Assembly (NCBI GenBank): GCA_947373105.1
Contig: CANBWK010000024.1
Coordinates: 1 to 32,239, forward strand
Length of the DNA: 32,239 nt
Direction of reading: 5' to 3'
Source: Comamonadaceae bacterium
GTDB lineage: Bacteria; Pseudomonadota; Gammaproteobacteria; Burkholderiales; Burkholderiaceae_C
Part shown: positions 14,902 to 22,969 of the stretch, piece by piece
How positions within the stretch are numbered: the first letter of the stretch is position 1
Layout: the number at the start of each line of letters is the position of its first letter
Made by a program: the position numbers and the translations under genes
The notes under the pieces: model-generated
Databases searched by the model: none
Told to the model about the DNA's origin: nothing
What the model saw: the letters and a program-made list of their open reading frames with translations, nothing else

Positions 14902-16722
14902 ATGCGCCATCACGGCCATTCTTCACCTGCTGAGCCTGCCGGTTCCGTCCCCCAAGAGCGATCAGATGGTCGTACCCTGCAACGTCTGTTGCCTTATTTG
15001 TGGACCTACAAGTGGCGCGTCATCATCGCCTTGGTTTTCATGGTCGGGGCCAAACTCGCCAACGTCAGTGTGCCGATCTTGTTGAAAGACCTGATCGACA
15101 CCATGACCTTGAAGCCAGGAGACCCTGCTGCAGTATTGATTGTTCCCGCCAGTTTGTTGCTCGCCTACGGCGCCTTGCGGTTGACCACTTCGGCGTTCAC
15201 AGAGTTGCGTGAGTTGATTTTTGCCAAAGCCACGCAAGGTGCTGCACGCAGCATTGCTTTGGAAACATTTCAGCATTTGCATGCGCTGAGTTTGCGTTTT
15301 CATTTGGCACGTCAAACCGGTGGCATGACACGGGACATTGAGCGCGGTGTGCGCGGTATCGAGTCCTTGATTTCCTATTCGCTCTACAGCATCGTGCCGA
15401 CCTTGATTGAGGTGGCCTTGGTTCTGTCGATTTTGGCGATCCGTTTTGATGCTTGGTTCGCTTGGATCACCTTGTTCGCCTTGTCCTTTTACATTGTGTT
15501 CACGGTGAATGTGACCGAATGGCGGACGAAATACCGAAAGCTGGCCAACGAATTCGATTCCGCAGCACACACCAAAGCCATCGACTCTTTACTCAACTAT
15601 GAGACGGTCAAATATTTTGGCAACGAAGCCTTTGAAGCCAGCCGATACGATGAAAGCCTGGAGCGCTTGCGACGAGCCCGATTGAAGGCGCAAACTTCGT
15701 TGTCCTTGCTCAACACCGGGCAGCAACTCATCATTGCCGGTGCGTTGGTGGGCATGCTGTGGCGTGCCACCCAAGGCGTGGTGGACGGGCGCATGACGCT
15801 GGGCGATTTGGTGATGATCAATGCCTTCATGATCCAGTTGTACATTCCGCTCAACTTTTTGGGGGTGCTGTATCGCGAAATCAAACAAAGTCTGACCGAC
15901 CTGGACAAGATGTTTGTGTTGATGGACCGCGAACGCGAAGTCGCTGATGTGCCCGACGCGAAGCCGCTGGCCTTGAACGACGCGCCCGCGTTGCGCTTCG
16001 AGTCGGTCTCGTTTGCGTATGAGCCGGATCGGCCCATTTTGAAGGACATCAGCTTTGAAATTCCAGCGGGAAAAACCGTGGCGGTGGTCGGACCCTCTGG
16101 CTCGGGTAAGTCCACTTTGGCGCGTTTGATGTTCCGCTTTTATGACGTGCAGCAAGGCCGCATTACGTTGGCGGGGCAAGACATCAAACTGGTCACGCAA
16201 GCCAGTGTGCGCCAAGCCATTGGCATCGTGCCGCAAGACACCGTGTTGTTCAATGACTCGGTGGCCTACAACATCGCTTACGGCCTCACCGGTTCCACCC
16301 AGGCACAGATCGAGGCCGCAGCCAAAGCCGCCCGCATTCACGATTTCATTGCCTCCACGCCTCAGGGCTACGCGACCTCGGTGGGCGAGCGTGGACTCAA
16401 ACTTTCGGGTGGCGAGAAACAGCGCGTGGCGATTGCTCGCACATTGCTCAAAAACCCGCCGGTGTTGGTGTTCGACGAAGCCACTTCAGCACTCGACTCG
16501 GCCAATGAACGTGCGATTCAAGCCGAATTGGCCAGTGCCGCGCAAAACAAAACCACCTTGGTCATTGCACACCGCTTGTCCACCGTGGTCGATGCCCATG
16601 AGATTCTCGTGATGGAGGCCGGCAAAATCATTGAACGTGGCACCCATGCGCAGTTGCTGGCAAGCGATGGCAGCTACGCACAGATGTGGGCATTGCAACA
16701 AAGCGCGGAGCCCGTCGCATAA
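14902..16722 (+). CDS. Atm1/HMT1-type ABC exporter (fused permease and ATPase)
   Basis: This 606-residue half-transporter has a six-helix membrane domain at about 35-330 and an ATPase domain at 365-600. Walker [10 protein letters not shown] is at 397-404, the signature LSGGEKQ at 501-507, and Walker B VLVFDE at 521-526. The segment NYETVKYFGNE (232-242) is characteristic of the Atm1/ABCB7 and bacterial heavy-metal exporter branch, which moves glutathione-linked compounds such as glutathione polysulfide or metal conjugates out of the cytoplasm. The start is ATG 14902; a TTG at 14893 is also possible. It works as a homodimer. The LysR gene starts seven bases after its stop. Confidence 0.92.
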   Translation: MRHHGHSSPAEPAGSVPQERSDGRTLQRLLPYLWTYKWRVIIALVFMVGAKLANVSVPILLKDLIDTMTLKPGDPAAVLIVPASLLLAYGALRLTTSAFTELRELIFAKATQGAARSIALETFQHLHALSLRFHLARQTGGMTRDIERGVRGIESLISYSLYSIVPTLIEVALVLSILAIRFDAWFAWITLFALSFYIVFTVNVTEWRTKYRKLANEFDSAAHTKAIDSLLNYETVKYFGNEAFEASRYDESLERLRRARLKAQTSLSLLNTGQQLIIAGALVGMLWRATQGVVDGRMTLGDLVMINAFMIQLYIPLNFLGVLYREIKQSLTDLDKMFVLMDREREVADVPDAKPLALNDAPALRFESVSFAYEPDRPILKDISFEIPAGKTVAVVGPSGSGKSTLARLMFRFYDVQQGRITLAGQDIKLVTQASVRQAIGIVPQDTVLFNDSVAYNIAYGLTGSTQAQIEAAAKAARIHDFIASTPQGYATSVGERGLKLSGGEKQRVAIARTLLKNPPVLVFDEATSALDSANERAIQAELASAAQNKTTLVIAHRLSTVVDAHEILVMEAGKIIERGTHAQLLASDGSYAQMWALQQSAEPVA

Positions 16723-16729
16723 TCTCGCC

Positions 16730-17698
16730 ATGGAAACCAAATGGCTTGAAGACTTTGTGAGCCTGGCTGAAACCCGCAGTTTCAGTCGCTCAGCACAATT
16801 GCGGCACGTCACGCAACCCGCTTTTTCGCGGCGTATTCAATCGCTGGAAGCCTGGGCGGGCGCTGATTTGGTGGACCGCAGTTCCTACCCCACATCGCTG
16901 ACACCGGCAGGCGAGACGCTGTATGGTCAAGCGCTTGAAGTACTTCAGGCCTTGCAGAGTACCCGGGCCATGTTGCGCGGTCATGCCTCGGCCGGGCAGG
17001 ATGTCATTGAATTTGCAGTGCCGCACACCTTGGCGTTCACGTTTTTCCCCGCATGGGTCAGTGGCCTGCGCGATGCCTTTGGCCCCATCAAAAGCCGCTT
17101 GATTGCTCTGAATGTGCACGATGCTGCCATGCGGCTGGTTGAAGGTGGATGCGATTTGTTGATTTCGTACCACCACGCCTCAGAGCCCTTGCAGTTGGAT
17201 GCGGATCATTACGACATGGTCACCTTGGGTCAGGAGGTATTGGCCCCTTATGTGAAAGCCCGTGAAGAGGGGCAGCCATTGTTCCAATTGCCAGGGACGC
17301 CGCAAAAACCGCTTCCTTATTTAGGCTATGCCCCTGGTGCTTACCTGGGGCGAGTAACGGACCTCATTTTGAAGCAAGCCGGTGCGGCCATTCATTTGGA
17401 CCGGGTCTATGAGACTGACATGGCCGAAGGTTTGAAGGTCATGGCTCTGGAAGGGCATGGCATCGCTTTTTTACCCTTCAGTGCGGTGCAAAAAGAAGTG
17501 GCCGCGCAGAAATTACTGCCTATCGGATGGCCTGAAAAGACATCACTCCAAATGACCATGGAAGTCAGGGCCTACCGCGCTAAACCCAGCGCCAAGCAAG
17601 TACCCAAAAACAGTGCCAAGGACTTATGGGCTTTTTTGACTCGGCCGAATGGGGACGATTCAGCGTCAATTAATACTCAAAAAATAGCGTGCTTATGA
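16730..17698 (+). CDS. LysR family regulator, HypT/YjiE-like
   Basis: This 322-residue protein starts at ATG 16730, giving METKWLEDFVSLAETRSFSRSA. The winged HTH is at about 18-37 (VTQPAFSRRIQSLE) and a periplasmic-binding-like effector domain lies at 90-310. The KWLEDF opening, the PHTLAF strand at the domain start and the YLGRVTDLIL segment resemble HypT (YjiE), the hypochlorite-responsive LysR protein of E. coli. The gene may be co-transcribed with the exporter upstream, and it lies directly before gltI. Which of these it controls is open. T-N11-A dyads, the general LysR recognition pattern, lie both over its stop codon and just before gltI. Redox sensing is inferred by resemblance. Confidence 0.85.
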   Translation: METKWLEDFVSLAETRSFSRSAQLRHVTQPAFSRRIQSLEAWAGADLVDRSSYPTSLTPAGETLYGQALEVLQALQSTRAMLRGHASAGQDVIEFAVPHTLAFTFFPAWVSGLRDAFGPIKSRLIALNVHDAAMRLVEGGCDLLISYHHASEPLQLDADHYDMVTLGQEVLAPYVKAREEGQPLFQLPGTPQKPLPYLGYAPGAYLGRVTDLILKQAGAAIHLDRVYETDMAEGLKVMALEGHGIAFLPFSAVQKEVAAQKLLPIGWPEKTSLQMTMEVRAYRAKPSAKQVPKNSAKDLWAFLTRPNGDDSASINTQKIACL

Positions 17699-17842
17699 AT
17701 ATGACGCATAACCTTGCTTGTTATTGGCATGAACTGAAGGGTTAACCCGTATGATTGGAGGCGCATGGTTTCGTTTCTAATCCATGGGTGGCTTATGCTA
17801 TCTTTTCAAAAATATCGCATTGTGCGATTTAAGGAGTTTGGT
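17699..17842 (+). promoter_or_regulatory. Upstream regulatory region of gltI
   Basis: This 144-base gap before gltI holds several dyads. TTATG-N9-CATAA (17693-17711) overlaps the lysR stop. GGGTTAACCC (17739-17748) is a perfect palindrome. ATCGCA-TTG-TGCGAT (17814-17828) fits the LysR T-N11-A rule and abuts the ribosome site AAGGAG (17831-17836). A possible -10 element, TATGCT, lies at 17794-17799; no good -35 is seen. If that start is used, the last dyad falls in the transcribed leader and could act as a repressor site or a small hairpin. Confidence 0.45.
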
Positions 17843-18733
17843 ATGAAGAAAATTGGTTTGGCCTTGGCCATTTCATTGTTGAGCGGACTTTCTGCGCAAG
17901 CGGACACCATGGACAAGGTCAAGTCGTCCGGCACCATCACCATGGGTGTGCGCGACTCATCAGGTGCTTTGTCTTACACCCTGGGTGAAGGCAAGTACGC
18001 AGGTTTCCACATTGAAATTTGCCAGCGCATTGTGGCCAACTTGGAAAAAGCGCTTGGTAAAAAACTGGAAGTTAAGAACCTTGCCGTCACTTCGCAAAAC
18101 CGTATTCCCTTGGTGCAAAACGGCACAGTGGACATCGAGTGCGGCTCCACCACCAACAACGCAGCACGTCAAAAAGATGTGTCATTTGTGTTGACCACTT
18201 ACGTTGAAGAAGTGCGCATTGCAGTCAAGGGCAGCTCAGGTATCACATCGATTGCCCAATTGAACGGGCGCAACGTGGCCACCACTACAGGAACGACTTC
18301 TGTGCAATTGTTGCGCAAGCATGAGCGTGCCAATGGTGTGGACTTCAAAGAAGTGTTCGGCAAAGACCATGCGGACAGTTTCTTGCTGCTCGAGTCGGGC
18401 CGTGCTGATGCTTTCGTGATGGACGGTCAGATCTTGGCTGGCAACATTGCCACCTCCAAAGCCCCTGCTGATTACAAAATCGTAGGAGAAGTTCTGAGCG
18501 TGGAACCCATCGCCATCATGCTGCGCAAGGATGACGCTGCTTTCAAAAAATTGGCAGACGATACCGTGCGTGACTTGGTGAAATCTGGCGATATGGCCAA
18601 GATTTACGACAAGTGGTTTGTGCAACCCATCCCGCCCAAGAACACCCGTGTGGGCCTGGCTGCCAGCGATGCCACCAAGACCGCCTGGGCCAATCTGAAC
18701 GACAAACCGGCTGAAGATTACGCGAAGAAGTAA
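17843..18733 (+). CDS. gltI: Glutamate/aspartate ABC transporter substrate-binding protein
   Basis: This 296-residue periplasmic protein has a signal peptide at 1-20 (ending GLSAQA) followed by DTMDKVKSSGTITMGVRDSSGALSY. That is the standard opening of GltI-type amino-acid binding proteins (SBP_bac_3). It captures glutamate and aspartate and hands them to GltJK. The start ATG 17843 has a strong ribosome site, AAGGAG, six bases upstream; an in-frame start at 17765 would lie before the promoter elements. A strong hairpin terminator follows before gltJ, so this gene is probably made in excess of the membrane components. Motifs VQNGTVDIECGSTTN and VEEVRIAVKG fit the family. Confidence 0.93.
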   Translation: MKKIGLALAISLLSGLSAQADTMDKVKSSGTITMGVRDSSGALSYTLGEGKYAGFHIEICQRIVANLEKALGKKLEVKNLAVTSQNRIPLVQNGTVDIECGSTTNNAARQKDVSFVLTTYVEEVRIAVKGSSGITSIAQLNGRNVATTTGTTSVQLLRKHERANGVDFKEVFGKDHADSFLLLESGRADAFVMDGQILAGNIATSKAPADYKIVGEVLSVEPIAIMLRKDDAAFKKLADDTVRDLVKSGDMAKIYDKWFVQPIPPKNTRVGLAASDATKTAWANLNDKPAEDYAKK

Positions 18734-18754
18734 TCAGTCGGGTGTTTGAATGGA

Positions 18755-18785
18755 CCCCGCCTAGGATGACTGAGGCGGGGTTTTT
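18755..18785 (+). terminator. Intercistronic terminator/attenuator between gltI and gltJ
   Basis: The stem CCCCGCCT (18755-18762) pairs with AGGCGGGG (18773-18780), and A18754 with T18781 can add a ninth pair. It closes a ten-base loop and is followed by TTTTTC. It lies 21 bases after the gltI stop and before gltJ. Partial termination here would lower permease and ATPase mRNA relative to the binding protein. Confidence 0.85.
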
Positions 18786-18824
18786 CTTTGGGCGAATCAT
18801 TTCGCCGACAGGGAGTCAAAGAAA

Positions 18825-19547
18825 ATGAATCTGGACTGGCAAATTTTTTTAACCGATGACGGTGGTGGTCGCACTTACCTGGAATGGATGCTCGAAGCCT
18901 GGCGATGGACGCTGGCTGTCGCAGGAACTTCGTGGGTGGTGGCCGTCAGCATAGGCGCCTTGATGGGCACACTGCGCACCTTGCAGGGCAGCCCATGGTT
19001 GGTGCGCTTGGCCAATATGTGGGTCGAGTTGTTTCGCAACATACCGCTGTTGGTGCAAATTTTCTTGTGGTACTTTGTGGTGCCCAAAATATTTCCGGCT
19101 TTTCAGCAAGTGCCTGGCTTTGTGCTGGTGGTTTTTGCTTTGGGGTTTTTCACTTCTGCGCGCATTGCCGAGCAGTTTCGTGCTGGCATTCAATCCTTGC
19201 CCCAAGGGCAGCGCTATGCGTCCATGGCCATGGGTTTCACTACAGCGCAAACTTACCGCTATGTGATCCTGCCTATGGCGTTTCGCATCATCTTGCCGCC
19301 ACTGACCAGCGAGTCGATGAACCTGCTGAAAAATTCTTCAGTCGCTTTTGCGGTGTCGATCGCGGAGTTGACCATGTTCGCCATGCAGGCTCAAGAAGAG
19401 ACCTCACGCGGCATCGAAATTTACATGGCCGTCACGGCCTTGTACGCCTTGTCTGCCTTTGCCGTGAACCGAGTGTTTGCTTGGATTGAAAAGAAAGTGC
19501 AAATCCCGGGTTTTATCGTGGCTGGCGCCACGGGTGGGGGTCACTGA
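18825..19547 (+). CDS. gltJ: Glutamate/aspartate ABC transporter permease GltJ
   Basis: This 240-residue inner-membrane permease has about five predicted helices. Family landmarks are VELFRNIPLLVQIFLWYF (about 66-83), which is the conserved substrate-path region, and the EAA-type coupling loop GQRYASMAMGFTTAQTYRYV...LP, which contacts the ATPase. NLLKNSSVAFAVSIAEL near 165-181 is also typical of GltJ/HisM-type permeases. It pairs with GltK. The start is ATG 18825, after the attenuator. The stop is followed by the gltK start with only one base between, so the pair is translationally coupled. Confidence 0.93.
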   Translation: MNLDWQIFLTDDGGGRTYLEWMLEAWRWTLAVAGTSWVVAVSIGALMGTLRTLQGSPWLVRLANMWVELFRNIPLLVQIFLWYFVVPKIFPAFQQVPGFVLVVFALGFFTSARIAEQFRAGIQSLPQGQRYASMAMGFTTAQTYRYVILPMAFRIILPPLTSESMNLLKNSSVAFAVSIAELTMFAMQAQEETSRGIEIYMAVTALYALSAFAVNRVFAWIEKKVQIPGFIVAGATGGGH

Positions 19548-19548
19548 A

Positions 19549-20217
19549 ATGTTTGGACTCGACCTTTCCTTTTTTGACCTCGAGATGCTGCGCAAGTTCG
19601 TCTTGCAAGGTTTGATCTTCAGCGTGCAACTGACGGTGGTGGCCACCTTGGGTGGTATTGTGTTTGGCACCTTGCTGGCGCTCATGCGCTTGTCGGGCCA
19701 AAAAGCACTGATGTGGCCAGCCATGGTGTATGTCAACGGCATGCGCTCGATTCCGCTGGTCATGGTGATCCTGTGGTTTTATTTGCTGATCCCTTTCTTG
19801 ATTGGCAAACCCATAGGCGCTGAGATTTCAGCGGTGATCACGTTCATCGTGTTCGAGGCTGCGTATTTCAGCGAAATCATGCGGGCCGGCATTCAGTCCA
19901 TTCCGCGTGGCCAGGTGTTTGCCGGCCAGGCCATGGGCATGACTTATGGCCAGAACATGCGGCTGGTGGTGTTGCCCCAAGCCTTTCGCAACATGCTGCC
20001 GGTGCTGTTGACACAGACCATCATCTTGTTCCAGGACACGTCGCTGGTCTACGCCATTGGTGCCTACGACATGCTCAAAGGATTTACCAATGCGGGCAAG
20101 ATTTACGGACGTCCCGAAGAGGCATATTTGTTGGCCGCCGTGGTGTATTTTGTGATTTGTTATGCCATGTCTTGGCTGGTCAAACGCTTGCAAGCCAAGA
20201 TCGCGATCGTGCGTTGA
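19549..20217 (+). CDS. gltK: Glutamate/aspartate ABC transporter permease GltK
   Basis: This 222-residue second permease subunit starts at ATG 19549, one base after the gltJ stop. A longer in-frame reading back into gltJ is not supported. It shows the N-terminal [23 protein letters not shown] segment, [21 protein letters not shown], and the ATPase-contact loop [27 protein letters not shown]. The membrane segment KDTSLVY-type motif ([10 protein letters not shown]) near 164-173 is also typical. It forms the membrane channel with GltJ. gltL follows after 32 bases that include a GGAGAG ribosome site. Confidence 0.93.
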   Translation: MFGLDLSFFDLEMLRKFVLQGLIFSVQLTVVATLGGIVFGTLLALMRLSGQKALMWPAMVYVNGMRSIPLVMVILWFYLLIPFLIGKPIGAEISAVITFIVFEAAYFSEIMRAGIQSIPRGQVFAGQAMGMTYGQNMRLVVLPQAFRNMLPVLLTQTIILFQDTSLVYAIGAYDMLKGFTNAGKIYGRPEEAYLLAAVVYFVICYAMSWLVKRLQAKIAIVR

Positions 20218-20249
20218 AAACGCAGGTCGATTCAAACTCGGAGAGAAAA

Positions 20250-20987
20250 ATGATTGAAATCAAAAATGTGTCCAAGTGGTACGGCCCGGTGCAAGTGCTC
20301 AACGACTGTTCGGTGAACATCAACAAAGGCGACGTGGTGGTCGTGTGTGGGCCTTCGGGTTCAGGCAAGTCCACTTTGATCAAAACCGTCAATGCCCTGG
20401 AGCCGGTGCAGCAAGGCAGCATCCATGTAGACGGTGTGTCCATCACCGATGCGCAAACCGATTTGCCCAAACTGCGAGCCCGTGTGGGCATGGTGTTTCA
20501 GAGCTTTGAGTTATTTCCGCATTTGTCCGTCACGGAAAATTTGACCATTGCGCAGATCAAAGTGTTGGGGCGCAGTGAAGCCGAGGCCCAAGAACGTGGT
20601 TTGAAAATGCTCGACCGCGTCGGTCTGCTGGCGCACAAAGATAAATTTCCGGGTCAACTCTCTGGCGGTCAGCAACAACGCGTGGCGATTGCCCGTGCCT
20701 TGTCGATGGACCCGATCGTCATGCTGTTCGACGAGCCGACTTCGGCACTCGATCCTGAGATGGTGGGCGAGGTACTGGATGTGATGGTGCAACTGGCCCA
20801 TGAGGGCATGACCATGATGGTGGTCACGCATGAGATGGGTTTTGCCCGAAAGGTCGCCAATCGCGTGATTTTTATCGATGTGGGCGGCCGCATTCTTGAA
20901 GACTGTTCCAAAGACGAGTTCTTCAATCACCCTGAAAACCGCCAGCCCCGAACCAAAGATTTTTTGAACAAAATCCTGCAGCACTGA
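20250..20987 (+). CDS. gltL: Glutamate/aspartate ABC transporter ATP-binding protein
   Basis: This 245-residue ATPase powers the GltIJK importer. Walker [10 protein letters not shown] is at 34-42, the Q-loop at [10 protein letters not shown], the signature LSGGQQQ at 137-143, Walker B VMLFDE at 157-162, and a switch histidine in VVTHEMGFA. Length and motifs match polar amino-acid importer ATPases (GltL, GlnQ). The start ATG 20250 follows GGAGAG by six bases. The gene ends the plus-strand gltIJKL unit and is followed by the REP-like region that separates it from the convergent importer. Confidence 0.95.
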   Translation: MIEIKNVSKWYGPVQVLNDCSVNINKGDVVVVCGPSGSGKSTLIKTVNALEPVQQGSIHVDGVSITDAQTDLPKLRARVGMVFQSFELFPHLSVTENLTIAQIKVLGRSEAEAQERGLKMLDRVGLLAHKDKFPGQLSGGQQQRVAIARALSMDPIVMLFDEPTSALDPEMVGEVLDVMVQLAHEGMTMMVVTHEMGFARKVANRVIFIDVGGRILEDCSKDEFFNHPENRQPRTKDFLNKILQH

Positions 20988-21108
20988 ACAGGCCCTTGCT
21001 GCCAGAGCAAGGCATGTCGGAGCTAAAGCTCCGACCTACTGGGCTGCTGAAAAGGCCCTTGGTGCCTGTGTCTTGTAGGTCGGTACCTTCAGGTCCGACG
21101 TTGCGTTT
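20988..21108. repeat. Pair of inverted REP-like palindromes between convergent operons
   Basis: Two related palindromes face each other. One is GTCGGAGCT-AA-AGCTCCGAC (21016-21035) followed by CTAC. The other is GTAG (21075-21078) followed by GTCGG-T-ACCT-TC-AGGT-CCGAC (21079-21099). Read outward both begin GTAGGTCGG, the head of a REP-like family I recognise from Burkholderiales, in the paired inverted layout of a BIME. A further 7-base hairpin, CCTTGCT/AGCAAGG, at 20994-21012 may aid termination of gltL. The arrangement would form cruciforms and could serve as a two-way transcription end. Confidence 0.75.
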
Positions 21109-21861
21109 TCAATGCGCCAGGATTTTGGACAAAAAATCCTGTGTGCGTTCGTTTTGCGGATTGTCAAAGAAGGCCGCTGCCGAGTTTTGCTCCACGATCT
21201 GCCCCTCGTCCATGAAGATCACACGGTCAGCCACTTGACGGGCAAAGCCCATTTCGTGGGTCACACACACCATGGTGATGCCTTGGCTGGCCAGCTCGAC
21301 CATCACGTCGAGCACTTCGTTGATCATTTCGGGGTCGAGTGCCGAAGTCGGCTCGTCGAACAGCATGATCTTAGGTGTCAGGCAGAGCGCACGGGCAATC
21401 GCCACGCGTTGTTGCTGGCCTCCTGACAATTGCAGCGGGTACTTGTGCGCTTGCTCTGCAATGCGCACCCGTTGCAGTTGCTGCATGGCCCGTTCCTCGG
21501 CCTGGGCCTTGGGGACCTTGCCGACCCACATGGGTGCCAAGGTCAGGTTGTCCAGTACGGTCAGGTGAGGAAATAAGTTGAATTGTTGGAACACCATGCC
21601 GACCTGGCGGCGGGCCGATTCGATGGATTGAACGTCGTCGCTCAACTCCACGCCGTCTACAGTCAAGCGGCCCGTCTGGTGTTCTTCAAGGCGGTTGATG
21701 CAACGGATCAGAGTGGACTTGCCAGAGCCGGACGGGCCGCAGACCACAATGCGTTCCCCACGGGCTACCGATAAATCGATATCGCGCAGCACATGGAAGT
21801 CACCAAACCATTTGTTGACTTTGGAAAACTCGATGATGGGGGTGTGGGTGTTCGTGGAAAT
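21109..21861 (-). CDS. aapP: Polar amino-acid ABC transporter ATP-binding protein (AapP/BztD-like)
   Basis: This ATPase of about 250 residues has Walker [10 protein letters not shown] at 42-50, the Q-loop at FQQFNLFPHL, the signature LSGGQQQ at 145-151, Walker B IMLFDE at 165-170, and the switch histidine in CVTHEMGFA. The start is unusual: no ATG exists near the expected N-terminus. The best site is ATT at 21861, one base after the upstream permease stop (TAA-C-ATT) and seven bases after GGAGA. Alternatives are TTG 21900 and GTG 21999, both inside the permease gene and without a ribosome site. It is the last gene of the minus-strand binding protein, two-permease, ATPase unit. It likely powers glutamate/glutamine/aspartate/asparagine-type uptake. 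Confidence 0.9.
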   Translation of the reverse strand: MSTNTHTPIIEFSKVNKWFGDFHVLRDIDLSVARGERIVVCGPSGSGKSTLIRCINRLEEHQTGRLTVDGVELSDDVQSIESARRQVGMVFQQFNLFPHLTVLDNLTLAPMWVGKVPKAQAEERAMQQLQRVRIAEQAHKYPLQLSGGQQQRVAIARALCLTPKIMLFDEPTSALDPEMINEVLDVMVELASQGITMVCVTHEMGFARQVADRVIFMDEGQIVEQNSAAAFFDNPQNERTQDFLSKILAH

Positions 21862-21862
21862 G

Positions 21863-22969
21863 TTACTGTCTCCGGGTTCCGGTATTGAGGTGGCCTTCAA
21901 GCCAATGGCTGTAGCGCGACATGGCAAAACAGGCGATGAAATAAATGGCCGCAACAAAGAGCTGGCCTTCCATGAAAAACTTGCGCCAGTCGGCGTCACC
22001 CAGGGCCAGTTGCAAGGCGCCGGTCAGGTCGTACAAGCTCACGATGGTCACCAGCGAAGTGTCCTTGAAGGCACCAATGAAAGTATTGACGATGGACGGC
22101 ACCACCAGGCGCAGCGCTTGGGGTAAAACAATTTTGCGTTGAATCTGCCAGTAACCCAACCCCAGTGAATGGGCCGCTTCAATCTGACCTTTGGGCAAGG
22201 CCTGCAAGCCGCCCCGAATCACCTCGGCCAGGTACGCCGCGGTAAACAGGGTCATGCCGATCAGCACCCGCACCAACACGTCGATCTTGGCGCCTTGTGG
22301 CATCAACAGCGGCAGGATGAACGAAGCCATGAACAGCACCGATATGAGCGGAACACCTCGAACGAACTCGATGAAAATAACACACAGTGTACGGATGGCC
22401 GGTAATTGCGACTGACGGCCCAGCGCCAGCAAAATGGCCAGTGGAAACGCCACCACCAGACTCACGCTCGACAGCAGCAGCGTCAAAGGCAGGCCGCCCC
22501 AGCGTTCTGTGTCGACTGGGGGCAGGCCTGCAAAACTGCCTTTCATGAGCCCATAAAAAACCGTGGAAACCACAACCCAGGCCAACACCAAGGCGGGACG
22601 CCAAAAAAAGCGAAGGCAACTCATCACCAGCAGCAGCACCAGCAGCGCCGATGCGATCAAGGGCCGCCACTGTTCCTCATAAGGGTAGCGACCAAACAGG
22701 ATGAGACGTCCTTTTTCAGCCACCAAACCCCAGCAAGCACCCACGCCCTCGGCGGCGCGGCAAGCTGCGTTGTCGGCTTGTACCACCGCATTCAAAATCG
22801 TCCAATTGAAGAGCGGGGGCAGGGCCACCACCAGCAAGGCCAATACCAATAAGGTCAGCAAGCTGTTGGCAGCGCCATCCAAAAAATGCCTGCGCAACCA
22901 GGGCAAAGCCCCTATCGCGTTGGCGGGAGGCCGTCGCGCAGCAATCGGGGTAAAGACCGCGTGTTTCAT
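21863..22969 (-). CDS. aapM: Polar amino-acid ABC transporter permease (AapM/BztC-like)
   Basis: This 368-residue inner-membrane protein is longer than simple permeases because of an N-terminal extension with extra helices (about 25-50 and 95-150), as in AapM and BztC. The permease core begins near LTLLLSSVSLVVAFPLAILLALG. It contains FIEFVRGVPLISVLFM and the ATPase-contact loop GQIEAAHSLGLGYWQ...VLPQALR, then FKDTSLVTIVSLYDL. The start ATG 22969 shares one base with the preceding permease stop (TGATG), showing translational coupling. A start at 23068 would run deep into that gene. The stop lies one base before the ATT start of the ATPase. Confidence 0.92.
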   Translation of the reverse strand: MKHAVFTPIAARRPPANAIGALPWLRRHFLDGAANSLLTLLVLALLVVALPPLFNWTILNAVVQADNAACRAAEGVGACWGLVAEKGRLILFGRYPYEEQWRPLIASALLVLLLVMSCLRFFWRPALVLAWVVVSTVFYGLMKGSFAGLPPVDTERWGGLPLTLLLSSVSLVVAFPLAILLALGRQSQLPAIRTLCVIFIEFVRGVPLISVLFMASFILPLLMPQGAKIDVLVRVLIGMTLFTAAYLAEVIRGGLQALPKGQIEAAHSLGLGYWQIQRKIVLPQALRLVVPSIVNTFIGAFKDTSLVTIVSLYDLTGALQLALGDADWRKFFMEGQLFVAAIYFIACFAMSRYSHWLEGHLNTGTRRQ

